The translations under genes and the position numbers were made by a program. The notes under the pieces are model-generated. The model saw nothing but the letters and a program-made list of their open reading frames with translations. It had not been told where the DNA came from and searched no databases. DNA of 64,000 bases from Raineya sp. (lineage in GTDB: Bacteria; Bacteroidota; Bacteroidia; Cytophagales; Thermonemataceae). Position 1 is the stretch's first letter; each line of letters opens with the position of its first letter. Positions 17,165 through 25,736 of the stretch are shown one piece after another. The stretch is taken from positions 186,001 to 250,000 of the forward strand of contig JALONN010000003.1 of NCBI GenBank assembly GCA_025454915.1. The letters are read 5' to 3'.

Positions 17165-18946
17165 ATGGAAGAAAATACAGAAAATTACAAAGAAATCTCA
17201 AAAGAAGAACTGGAGGCTATATTAAAAGGAAAAAAACATGAATATATTAGCCAGAACATCGATGGTATAAAAACCATAAGAATAGAGAATAAAAAGTTTT
17301 TAGGGACATTATTTATAGATATAGAAGATTTTTTTCCTTCTAGAATAAATATAGAATTTAATGAGTGCTACATTAATGAACTAACATTTATTTCGAGGCA
17401 AGAAAATACTTTAGAAACAAATAGGAATATTAAATTAAATAAAAGTCATATCGAGTTTTTGAACTTTTACTCAGGGCATTTGGATGAGTTTAAAATTTCT
17501 GATAATTGTAAAGTAAACTCCATACAAATCAAGGACTTTGGTGAAAAAGCCAAATTGGGTTTAAGTTTTCTAAATATTGAAAAGTTCTTTATAGAGAATA
17601 GCTCCATAACTACCTTCGGAATGGATAATGGTTCTGTGAATTGGCTTAATTTAAATGAATGTAAAATTTATCAAATTTGTGTTGATGATATTAATATTGA
17701 ACATTGGACTATACTATCATGTGAAGTTGGGGGGTGTTATATCAAAAATGGGAATTTTGGTACATTAAGCTGGAATCTCTCCAATGTAAGCAGATTTTGT
17801 AATTTTGAGGGTGGAGATTTTGAGGAAATCCATTGGAATGGTGGTAAAATAGATATTGATCTTCTTTTAGAAAAAGTAAACATTAAAAATGTTATATCAT
17901 TTACAAGAGGAATTTTCACAAAAAGGATTTGCTTTAGTGGAGGTATTTATAATAAAATTAATATAACTTTAAATGAAGGGTTAAATATTAATGAGGTGAA
18001 GTTTTATTTAACCCCCATACCGAAATACTTTTACATAGAAGAATCTGAGGGCTTTTTAAATAAGTTAACATTTGAAAATGCTGATATAATCGCAGGAACA
18101 CTTATTAAAATTTCTGATATTCCTATCAATAATATAACATTCAATAATTCTGTAAATGCAGGCAATATCATTTTCAGTGGTGTAAAAAGCAAAAAACTCG
18201 AAGGCAACTCTCCTACTCTCAAAATCCACAATTCAGATTTAGGTAAAACTACTTTTATAGACTGCGATTTCGAGGAAATGGAATTAGATTTTAAGAGTAG
18301 TAAAATTACGGAGGTGTTTCTGGCAGGTACAAGAATGCCCAAACCAGAAAATATTTCAAAAGAATTAGATAATGAACAAAAGCGTTTAGCTTTTGGGCAA
18401 CTCAAAAAAATCTACGACAACCGAGGTGATACCGTTACAGCCAACGAGTATTTTGCAGAGGAGATGAATGTATTGTATTCTGATATGTCATTGTTTGGTG
18501 ATTTTAAAAAATTGCCCAAGAAAGAATACAAAAGATTTAAGTGGTTCAATAAAATTTGGGATTCTATTAAATTCGTAGGAGAATCATTTTCTGAAAAATC
18601 TGCATTATGGTTAAATAAATATTCCTCAAATCATGGTACAAGTTGGGGAAAAGCAGTAATAAAGACTCTTTTAATAAGTGCAGGCTTATTTTCTGTGTAT
18701 GGGTATTCTATTGGTTTGCGTTTCAGTGACTCCCCTACTTCTTGTGATACCTTTAAAGAGTTTTTGAGTTTTTATTTTGAATTTCTCAATCCAGTACACA
18801 AAAATAACTTTATAGAAGGAACAAAACTTGTAAAACCTGATATGGAATGGTATACCCGACTTATTGACGGAGGTTCTCGGATTATCAATTCTTATTTTAT
18901 ATACCAGCTTATCCAAGCATTTCGCAAGCACCGGAGGGGTTCCTAA
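17165..18946 (+). CDS. beta-solenoid (pentapeptide-like) membrane protein
   Basis: 593 residues from ATG 17165 (the frame is also open from 17135). No signal peptide. Residues 40-390 are a long run of short I/F-N-x-x strands (for example FEGGDFEEIHWNGGKIDID and NITFNNSVNAGNIIFSG), the look of a right-handed beta-solenoid related to pentapeptide repeats. Then a helix QLKKIYDNRGDTVTANEYFAEEM, a hydrophobic helix (VIKTLLISAGLFSVYGYSIG) and a last membrane-like segment ending in YQLIQAFRKHRRGS. This tail is the one found on pentapeptide-repeat membrane proteins that resemble ion channels. Low G+C with many AAT/ATA codons. Role unknown. Confidence 0.8.
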   Translation: MEENTENYKEISKEELEAILKGKKHEYISQNIDGIKTIRIENKKFLGTLFIDIEDFFPSRINIEFNECYINELTFISRQENTLETNRNIKLNKSHIEFLNFYSGHLDEFKISDNCKVNSIQIKDFGEKAKLGLSFLNIEKFFIENSSITTFGMDNGSVNWLNLNECKIYQICVDDINIEHWTILSCEVGGCYIKNGNFGTLSWNLSNVSRFCNFEGGDFEEIHWNGGKIDIDLLLEKVNIKNVISFTRGIFTKRICFSGGIYNKINITLNEGLNINEVKFYLTPIPKYFYIEESEGFLNKLTFENADIIAGTLIKISDIPINNITFNNSVNAGNIIFSGVKSKKLEGNSPTLKIHNSDLGKTTFIDCDFEEMELDFKSSKITEVFLAGTRMPKPENISKELDNEQKRLAFGQLKKIYDNRGDTVTANEYFAEEMNVLYSDMSLFGDFKKLPKKEYKRFKWFNKIWDSIKFVGESFSEKSALWLNKYSSNHGTSWGKAVIKTLLISAGLFSVYGYSIGLRFSDSPTSCDTFKEFLSFYFEFLNPVHKNNFIEGTKLVKPDMEWYTRLIDGGSRIINSYFIYQLIQAFRKHRRGS

Positions 18947-19016
18947 ATATTTCAAGAAAAATGGAAATTTTTTAGAAATCATCTTTGTTTTATAAGAACA
19001 CCAACCTATTACTTTT

Positions 19017-19655
19017 ATGTGTACAAAAAAAGTGTTTTTATCAGGTATTTTTGCATTATCTTCTATGTCGGTGTTTTCCCAAATCACCTACACCGCCCCT
19101 ATCAGCACAATCTATGAGGGTTATGGCAACACAATTGTTATCAATGGTGTAAAAAATCCAAGTTTTCAGGCTTCCAACGCCGAAGTTTTGGCAAGCGAAA
19201 ACTCCAATACCATTAAACTCATTCCTAAAACAGATGCAGAAACAGTCAAATTAAATGTACTTTCTCAAGGAAAAGTTGTAGATACCAAGGAGTTTAAAGT
19301 TGTAAAGTTGCCTCTTGCAACCGTTGAGTTAATAAAAGATGGAAAAGCAATAGATATTTCACAAGGTTTGGATAGAAATGTAAAGAATACTCTTATTCAA
19401 ATAACGCCTGCGTCTGAACTCAAAGACGAAAATCAGTACACAGCAGAAGTTTCTATTTCTATCAAACGAGATGGAATAACCATTTTTTCTAAACAAAATA
19501 TAGCTCTTGGTGAGCCTTTAAACGACATTCTTCAAAAAACACAAAAAAATGACTCTATTGTAATTTTAATAAAAAATGTAAAAAGAAAAAATGGAAAAGA
19601 AGAGCCTGTTGCAACATATGTATTAAACCCCGTTATAGTAATTCCTGTAAATTAA
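19017..19655 (+). CDS. secreted protein resembling GldM C-terminal domains
   Basis: 212 residues. Signal peptide (TKKVFLSGIFALSSMSVFSQ). The mature protein follows the plan of the periplasmic domains of the gliding/T9SS protein GldM: an opening YEGYGNTIVINGV strand pair, a KEFKVVKLPLATVEL strand leading into the next domain, and an end IVILIKNVKRKNGKEEPVA with YVLNPVIVIPV, close to the GldM pattern of an I-x-NIKA-x-GPDG turn and LNPIxLxV. It lacks the GldM membrane helix. Assignment is by eye and moderate. It is the last gene of the accessory block and is followed by a terminator. Confidence 0.65.
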   Translation: MCTKKVFLSGIFALSSMSVFSQITYTAPISTIYEGYGNTIVINGVKNPSFQASNAEVLASENSNTIKLIPKTDAETVKLNVLSQGKVVDTKEFKVVKLPLATVELIKDGKAIDISQGLDRNVKNTLIQITPASELKDENQYTAEVSISIKRDGITIFSKQNIALGEPLNDILQKTQKNDSIVILIKNVKRKNGKEEPVATYVLNPVIVIPVN

Positions 19656-19683
19656 AGATTTCTCATACATATTTTATTCTTAG

Positions 19684-19712
19684 ACAGAAGCTCCAAAGGC
19701 TTCTGTTTTTTG
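19684..19712 (+). terminator. terminator after the GldM-like gene
   Basis: Stem ACAGAAGC / GCTTCTGT, 7-base loop, then a T-run. Confidence 0.85.
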
Positions 19713-19901
19713 TTGCTTGAACACGACTTTGTTTTTAATTCCAATTACTATCTGTTTATTTTACTTTGAATATCAAAGTTATTTATTTAATAAATAAAAC
19801 TTTTTGATTTTAATTTCGTAGAAGCTATGTGCTATTTTATTCAAGTATTTATTGATTTAAAAGAGTTTAAAATTCTGTTTTTCAGTATTTTGCGAAATTT
19901 A

Positions 19902-19933
19902 TTTGGTAGGTTTAGAATAAATACTTAATTTTG
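19902..19933 (+). promoter_or_regulatory. promoter of the M23 peptidase gene
   Basis: TTTG (19902-19905), 20-base spacer, TAATTTTG (19926-19933). The gap 19656-19983 (328 bases) holds the terminator at 19684, this promoter and very AT-rich sequence with a short palindrome near 19783-19797; no gene is seen in it. Confidence 0.6.
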
Positions 19934-19983
19934 GCGTTTCAATTTTAGTTATTAAACAGTAAACAAACTCCAAACTATCTCCT

Positions 19984-20994
19984 ATGGCAAAAATCAAGTA
20001 TTACTACGATACCGAGTCGTGCCGTTATGAGCGTGTACAGGTAAACAAATGGGACATAGCCTTTAATATTGCAGGTCTTTTAATTTTTGCAGCATTGTTT
20101 GGTTTAGGCTTCACATTTATTTACACAAAGTTTCATAAGTCTGATAAAGAGGCTGAATTAGCCAAAGAAGTAGAAGAATTAAAGAGTTATTATCAGCTCA
20201 TTAACAAGAAGTTAGAAGAATCAGACAAAGTTCTTACTTCCTTACAAGAAAGAGACGACAAGGTATACAGAGTAATATTTGCAGCAGACCCCGTACCTAT
20301 GTCTGCTCGTATAGCAGGTTCAGGCGGAACAGAAAAATACGCTGATTTGCTTAAAAAAGGATTAAAAAGTGAAGATTTAGTTCTCAATACCCTTCAAAAA
20401 ATAGACAGATTAAAACGTAAGATGTATGTACAAACCAAGTCTTACGATGATATTATGCAGATGGCTAAGAGTAAAGAAGACAGACTAGCAAGTATACCAG
20501 CCATTCAGCCCCTCTCAAACAAAGAATTAACACGCCTTTCTTCTGGTTTTGGTACACGTTTCCATCCTATTTTTGGAGGAGCTCAATTCCACCCAGGTAT
20601 AGATTTTGCAGCACCACATGGCACACCTATTTATGCAACTGCTGATGGTGTTGTAACAGTTGCCCAAAATAATTTTGGTGGTTATGGCAATGAAATTCAG
20701 ATTAAACATAGCGAAGATTATACAACACTATATGCTCACCTTTCAAGTTTTAAGATACAGAAAGGACAAAAAGTAAAACGTGGTGAATGTATTGGTTATG
20801 TGGGTAGTACAGGTTTCTCTACTGCTCCACACCTGCACTACGAGGTAATTCATAAAGGTGAAAAAGTAAATCCTGTTTATTATTTCTACAACGACCTCTC
20901 TCCTGAGCAATACGACAAGATTTTAGAATTAGCTTCCCGTGAAAATCGTTCTCTTGGAGCTGTGGATTCAAGAAACATCAAGATTCAAGAATAA
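19984..20994 (+). CDS. membrane-anchored M23 murein endopeptidase
   Basis: 336 residues. A short cytoplasmic N-terminus is followed by one membrane helix (about 23-47), a coiled coil (52-95) and an M23 (LytM) domain (185-300). The zinc site is complete: His203 and Asp207 in FHPGIDFA and His285 in HLHYE, with His252 in the YAHL motif as catalytic residue. It should cleave peptidoglycan cross-links from the outer face of the inner membrane, as in cell division or envelope remodelling. It has its own promoter and terminator. A basic Tyr-rich N-terminus (KIKYYYDTESCRYE) is typical of Bacteroidota members. Confidence 0.93.
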   Translation: MAKIKYYYDTESCRYERVQVNKWDIAFNIAGLLIFAALFGLGFTFIYTKFHKSDKEAELAKEVEELKSYYQLINKKLEESDKVLTSLQERDDKVYRVIFAADPVPMSARIAGSGGTEKYADLLKKGLKSEDLVLNTLQKIDRLKRKMYVQTKSYDDIMQMAKSKEDRLASIPAIQPLSNKELTRLSSGFGTRFHPIFGGAQFHPGIDFAAPHGTPIYATADGVVTVAQNNFGGYGNEIQIKHSEDYTTLYAHLSSFKIQKGQKVKRGECIGYVGSTGFSTAPHLHYEVIHKGEKVNPVYYFYNDLSPEQYDKILELASRENRSLGAVDSRNIKIQE

Positions 20995-21015
20995 TTTTTA
21001 TTATGTTAAGTAATT

Positions 21016-21052
21016 AAAAGTTCTAAAAAAATTTCTTTTTAGAACTTTTTTT
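21016..21052 (+). terminator. terminator after the M23 peptidase gene
   Basis: Stem AAAAGTTCTAAAAA / TTTTTAGAACTTTT with a 6-base loop and trailing T residues. Confidence 0.85.
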
Positions 21053-21107
21053 ACGAAAAAACCTTTATTTTCGCCTCTATTATATACACTAAGTTATTCA
21101 ATTTTTC

Positions 21108-22502
21108 ATGTCATCTCAAAAAATTAGTTTCAACACAGCAATTGCGATTGTTATTGCCAACATGATAGGTGCTGGCGTTTTTACCAGTTTAGGTTATCAG
21201 GCAGTGGGTACGCCCCATATTTTCCCTTTACTTGCATTATGGCTTATTGGAGGAATTGTTGCTCTTTGTGGAGCATTAAATTACGGAGAATTAGCTTCCT
21301 TAATGCCTCGTTCTGGTGGTGAGTATAACTTTTTATCTCAAATCTATCATCCATTATTCGGATTCCTTTCAGGCTGGATTTCAGCTACCATTGGTTTTGC
21401 TGCCCCTGTAGCATTGGCTGCTATGGCTTTAGGTACTTATGCTTCTAATGTTGTAGGCATTGATGCCAAAATTATTGGAATTGTAGTGGTATTAATTATT
21501 ACAGCTATTCATGCAACAGATATCAAGGCAGGCGGAAGCTTTCAACGTTATTCAACAGCCATAAAAGTAGGTTTGATTCTATTATTCATTCTTTCAGGTT
21601 TATTTCTTACCAATGAGCCTCAAAACATCAGTATTTTACCCAAAGATGGTGATTGGAGTCAGATAGCTTCTGGAGCTTTTGCTGTTTCCTTGGCTTTTGT
21701 TTCTTTTGCTTATTCAGGTTGGAATGCTTCAGCTTATTTGGCAAATGAAATTGAAAACCCTCAGAAAAACGTACCCAAATCATTACTGATGGGAACACTT
21801 GTCGTGATGTTTGCTTACATTCTACTGAATTTTGTATTTCTCTATACCATTCCTGTTTCTACCTTATCAGCAGAACAGGCAAAAGATTTTGATAAACCCT
21901 TAGAAGTAGGTTATTTATCGGCGGGTGTTATTTTTGGTCAGATTGGAGGCAAAGTAATGGCAACTTTGATTGCATTGTTGCTAGTTTCCTCTATTAGTTC
22001 AATGGTATTCGCTGGACCCAGAGTAACACAAATGATAGGCGAAGATTTTCCTTTATTCAAAAGTTTCGCAAAATTAAATGCTAAAGGCGTACCAAGTACT
22101 GCTATTATTGTGCAATCTGTGATTTCAGTTATCCTGATTTTAACATCCTCTTTCGATTCTGTTTTGAAAGCAATAGCTTTTGTTTTAGATGTTTTTACAT
22201 TCTCTACTGTATTGGGCGTGATTATTTTAAGAATTCAAAAACCCAAAATTGAAAGAAAGTATAAAGCATGGGGATTCCCTATTACATCTCTGATATTCTT
22301 AGCTGCTACAGGCTGGACAATGTGGTTTTTATTTGAAGATCGTATCTTGCCTGCTACAAAGATTCTATTTGGAATCATTAAAGCAAATCCTGAAAAAAGC
22401 TATTCAGACCAAATTATGCCCTTTATTTTAACATTAGGGATGTTGATATCAGGAACAATCGTTTACTTTATTAGCAAAAATGTTCAAAAATCAAAAGCTT
22501 AA
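21108..22502 (+). CDS. APC-family amino acid permease
   Basis: 464 residues with about twelve hydrophobic helices. Helix 1 has the broken-helix substrate motif IANMIGAGVFTSLGYQ, and a later LMPRSGGEYNFLSQIYHP segment matches helix 3 of APC transporters. AYSGWNASAYLANEIENP carries the family signature of helix 6. It should import or exchange amino acids in the inner membrane, proton-coupled; the substrate cannot be read from the sequence. A lipoprotein gene follows after 33 bases. Confidence 0.93.
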   Translation: MSSQKISFNTAIAIVIANMIGAGVFTSLGYQAVGTPHIFPLLALWLIGGIVALCGALNYGELASLMPRSGGEYNFLSQIYHPLFGFLSGWISATIGFAAPVALAAMALGTYASNVVGIDAKIIGIVVVLIITAIHATDIKAGGSFQRYSTAIKVGLILLFILSGLFLTNEPQNISILPKDGDWSQIASGAFAVSLAFVSFAYSGWNASAYLANEIENPQKNVPKSLLMGTLVVMFAYILLNFVFLYTIPVSTLSAEQAKDFDKPLEVGYLSAGVIFGQIGGKVMATLIALLLVSSISSMVFAGPRVTQMIGEDFPLFKSFAKLNAKGVPSTAIIVQSVISVILILTSSFDSVLKAIAFVLDVFTFSTVLGVIILRIQKPKIERKYKAWGFPITSLIFLAATGWTMWFLFEDRILPATKILFGIIKANPEKSYSDQIMPFILTLGMLISGTIVYFISKNVQKSKA

Positions 22503-22535
22503 AAAATAATAGTTTTATTTATCAACCTGTTTTTT

Positions 22536-23855
22536 ATGAAATCAAAACTTAGTCAACTATTGTTATTAGTTGCAACCATCACCTTTTTAGAATCTTGTAA
22601 AGGTGGCGAAGATACCAAAGACAAAGATAATGGTAAGAAAGACACCACTACCGTTAAAAAAGATTCTACACAGAAAAAAGAAGAAACGTCTAATCGTCAA
22701 GTTCCACAAGACAAAAAATTCAATCAAATTGCTCGTTTTATTGCTGGTTTACCCCAAGTAGAAAGTGATGAGCTGAAAAAATATGAAGAGTCAGAAGCTT
22801 GGAAAAACTACTCTAAAGAAAGTGACGCAAAATGGAGAAAGTTAAAAGAAGGAAAAATAGCTAAAATGCGTGCTTGGGGTGAGCAAGAACTCAAAGAACC
22901 TAATGCACAAGGAGGACTTCTATTTTATCCTTTTAGTGGAGCTGATTTTTTACATGCTCAGACATTTTTCCCCAATGCTGATGAAATTGTAATGATTGGT
23001 CTTGAACCCATAGGTACTCCTTTAGACCTTGAGAAAGTTGAGAAAAAGCAAACTAACTATTTTTCTGCCTTGAACAAGGCTGGTTACTTTTTAGCAGAGT
23101 TTAGTTTCTTCAGAACCAATGATATGGCTGTAGACTTAACAGGTAAACGTTCTGTAGAAGTAGATGGAACTATCCACTTGATTATGTTATACATGGCTCA
23201 ATTAGATAATGAAATTACCTATTACGAAAAAGTAGCTATTAATCAAGATGGAAAAGTTGTACTTGCCAACGATTATAAAGTTGATGATAGCAACAAAAAG
23301 AAAGTAGTATATGGGAATAGAATTTTCTTCAAGAAAAAAGGAGATAACAAAGTAAGGTCATTAACATACTTTAGTGTTAATATTATCAATATGGCTTTAG
23401 AAAAAGATACTCCTGAATTTAAAGCTTACTTACAAAGCCTACGCCCTACAGCTACTTACCTGAAAGCAGCATCTTATCTGATGTACGACCCTTTGTTTAG
23501 TACTGTAAAACATGTTATTCTTAAAAACAGTAAATTTGTTGTACAAGATGACTCAGGCATGCCTTTGAGCAATTTTGCTGATGATAGCAAATGGCAGAAA
23601 ACATTTTTTGGTGTATATGCTGGTCCTATCAGTTTATTTTCTGGTCGTTACCAGACATCAATGAGAGAGGCTTACAAAAATAAAGACCAAGTTCGTGCTC
23701 TTCCTTTCGGGATAGGTTATCAATTCAGAGAAGGTACTTCAAACTTAATGCTTGCTAAAAAAGTAGGAGAAGTAACAGACGCTGACTTAGAAACTAAAAA
23801 ACCTGTTGCCAAAGAAGATTCTAAAAAAGAAGAACAAAAAGCAGATAAAAAATAA
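22536..23855 (+). CDS. lipoprotein of unknown function
   Basis: 439 residues. Lipobox FLESC, Cys21, then a low-complexity Lys/Asp/Thr stretch (about 24-55) and a globular part with many aromatics (for example GGLLFYPFSGADFLHAQTFF and YFSALNKAGYFLAEFSFF), ending in a Lys/Glu-rich tail. No known family recognised. The central pattern suggests an uncharacterised conserved Bacteroidota surface or periplasmic protein. Gene follows the permease by 33 bases and may share its transcript. Confidence 0.75.
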   Translation: MKSKLSQLLLLVATITFLESCKGGEDTKDKDNGKKDTTTVKKDSTQKKEETSNRQVPQDKKFNQIARFIAGLPQVESDELKKYEESEAWKNYSKESDAKWRKLKEGKIAKMRAWGEQELKEPNAQGGLLFYPFSGADFLHAQTFFPNADEIVMIGLEPIGTPLDLEKVEKKQTNYFSALNKAGYFLAEFSFFRTNDMAVDLTGKRSVEVDGTIHLIMLYMAQLDNEITYYEKVAINQDGKVVLANDYKVDDSNKKKVVYGNRIFFKKKGDNKVRSLTYFSVNIINMALEKDTPEFKAYLQSLRPTATYLKAASYLMYDPLFSTVKHVILKNSKFVVQDDSGMPLSNFADDSKWQKTFFGVYAGPISLFSGRYQTSMREAYKNKDQVRALPFGIGYQFREGTSNLMLAKKVGEVTDADLETKKPVAKEDSKKEEQKADKK

Positions 23856-23886
23856 TATTTTGTTATATTAGCTAAAGCTAACTTTT

Positions 23887-23926
23887 AAGCCTATAAGCCT
23901 ATAAGCCTATAAAGCTTATAGGCTTA
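23887..23926 (+). terminator. AAGCCTAT triple repeat and hairpin
   Basis: Three exact copies of AAGCCTAT (23887-23910) run into a hairpin TAAGCCTATAA / TTATAGGCTTA (23902-23912 and 23916-23926, 3-base loop) followed by a short T-run. It probably terminates the lipoprotein gene. The repeats give the 5' arm three alternative pairing registers. Confidence 0.7.
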
Positions 23927-23950
23927 GTTTTGATAAATAGTTTTATAATT

Positions 23951-25219
23951 ATGAGAATCAGACTTATATATATATTTATTTTCTTTAGTCTACCCTATGA
24001 ATTACAGAGCCAGACTAAAGAAAACATATTGGAGAAAATTCTACTTCTTCAGTATGATAAATTTAAACCTTATCTAGACAATAAGGATTCCTATAATATT
24101 CAGATACTATATACTCAAATACAAAGAGACAAGAATAACAAACCTAGTCTCAAAACTTTTACTTATAATGTAGATAGTCGTAATTACATCTACCCTGCAA
24201 GTACAGTCAAGCTTCCTGTAATATTAATGTCATTGGAAAAAATCAATCAGATAAATGATTCCAAAGAAGACATGGTATTAAATAAATATACTCGCATGAG
24301 TACACTAGCTAGCAGTATCTGTCCTGAAGGAGCTATTGGGAATATTCCCCAAGACACAAACCCACCATGTATTGCTCAGTATGCAGAAAGAATGCTACTT
24401 GTTAGTGACAATCCTTCTTTTGCTCGTCTGTATGAATTTCTGGGACAACGTTATATTTATGAAACCCTACAAACGAAAGGTTATGATAGTATTCGTATCG
24501 TACGGCGTTTAGGTGGAAGTGTTTGTTATACAGACCAACAGAATATTTGTACCAATCCTGTTTTGTTCTATAACAACCAGCTTCAAATGATTTACAGGCA
24601 AGAAGAAATTTGCAATGACTCCCTTCCTACTCCTATTTTTCCTAAAATACCAGTTGGGAAAGCCCACATAGATGGTTTTGGAAGATTTCAAAATTTCCCT
24701 TTAGATTTTGCCAGTAATAATTTCTTAGCATTAAGCCAATTACATAAAATTACAATTGCTACTATTTTACCTGAAACCTTAGAGAAGAAATTACGTTTTA
24801 ATCTAACAACAGAAGACTATACTTTTTTATGGCGTTTAATGGGTGCTTACCCTTATGAAGGGATTAAAACAGCCTACTCTACTCAGACAGGACATTTTGA
24901 CGCCTATAAAAAATATTTATACTATGGACAAGACCCTAATGCACAAATAAACCCCAATATCCGAATTTTTAATATTGTAGGACTTGCCTACGGTTTTGCT
25001 ATTGATTCTGCTTATATAGTTGATTTTGACAACAATATTGAATTTTTCCTTACTGCTGCTATTCATACAAACAGAGATGGCATTCTCAACGATAATCTTT
25101 ATGAGTATGCAACAGAAGGTATGCCTTTTCTCAAAATACTTGGGCAAACCATCTATCGGTATGAACTTGCAAGAGAAAAAAAATACAAATCTAATTTAAG
25201 TAAGTTTAAATTTTTTTAA
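23951..25219 (+). CDS. class A beta-lactamase-like serine hydrolase
   Basis: 422 residues from ATG 23951, where a signal peptide begins (RIRLIYIFIFFSLPYELQSQ); the frame is open to 23930. Active-site motifs of the class A beta-lactamase/transpeptidase fold are present: Ser84-x-x-Lys87 in PASTVKLP and Ser152-Asp153-Asn154 in VSDNPSFARL. A possible third motif is TQTGHF near 320. It is longer than true class A enzymes (about 290), and a long segment separates motifs 2 and 3. Thus a periplasmic penicillin-interacting hydrolase, but whether it hydrolyses beta-lactams or acts on another ester or amide is open. Confidence 0.85.
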   Translation: MRIRLIYIFIFFSLPYELQSQTKENILEKILLLQYDKFKPYLDNKDSYNIQILYTQIQRDKNNKPSLKTFTYNVDSRNYIYPASTVKLPVILMSLEKINQINDSKEDMVLNKYTRMSTLASSICPEGAIGNIPQDTNPPCIAQYAERMLLVSDNPSFARLYEFLGQRYIYETLQTKGYDSIRIVRRLGGSVCYTDQQNICTNPVLFYNNQLQMIYRQEEICNDSLPTPIFPKIPVGKAHIDGFGRFQNFPLDFASNNFLALSQLHKITIATILPETLEKKLRFNLTTEDYTFLWRLMGAYPYEGIKTAYSTQTGHFDAYKKYLYYGQDPNAQINPNIRIFNIVGLAYGFAIDSAYIVDFDNNIEFFLTAAIHTNRDGILNDNLYEYATEGMPFLKILGQTIYRYELAREKKYKSNLSKFKFF

Positions 25220-25356
25220 TAAAAATTCAGCTATTATTACATAAAAATTTATCAATATTTTTTATGTAAACTATTGACTTTTAGTTTTTTATTTTTTAAA
25301 TTTATATCATCAAAAATTGAAAATTGATATTTTGTATCTCAAAAAACTTGATGCTT

Positions 25357-25698
25357 ATGGAGACTACTTATGAGAAAAGTACAAAACTTTACTACACTAT
25401 AGGAGAAGTGGCAGATATGATGAATGTTACAACTTCACTCATACGATTTTGGGAAAGTGAATTTGATATGCTCCATTTTCAAAAAAACAAAAAAGGAGAC
25501 AGAAGATTTACTCAAGAAGATATTGTAGATTTAAAAGCTATTTATCATTTGGTAAAAGAGAAAGGATATAAATTAGAAGCAGCTAAGGAAATTATGAGAC
25601 AACGCTCAAAGGAAGTAAAACAAAAAATGGAAACATTGCAATCTTTATACAGACTCAAAGATTTTTTGCAAATGCTCAAAAATGAACTTCCTTTATAA
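25357..25698 (+). CDS. MerR-family transcriptional regulator
   Basis: 113 residues from ATG 25357 (another ATG lies at 25351). The winged-helix domain reads YYTIGEVADMMNVTTSLIRFWESEF, then RRFTQEDIVDLKAIYHLV, followed by a coiled dimerisation helix EKGYKLEAAKEIMRQRSKEV. There is no C-terminal ligand domain or cysteine, as in the short MerR-like proteins common beside dprA or M23 genes in Bacteroidota. Probably a constitutive DNA-bending regulator; target unknown. Confidence 0.9.
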   Translation: METTYEKSTKLYYTIGEVADMMNVTTSLIRFWESEFDMLHFQKNKKGDRRFTQEDIVDLKAIYHLVKEKGYKLEAAKEIMRQRSKEVKQKMETLQSLYRLKDFLQMLKNELPL

Positions 25699-25736
25699 AA
25701 ACATATTTAGTATATTCGTAAGCTAAATTGTTTTTT

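Noticed and set aside
18686..19087. Minus-strand frame of 133 codons across the gap after 18946
   Set aside because: Antisense to two well-supported genes, no start context or domain.
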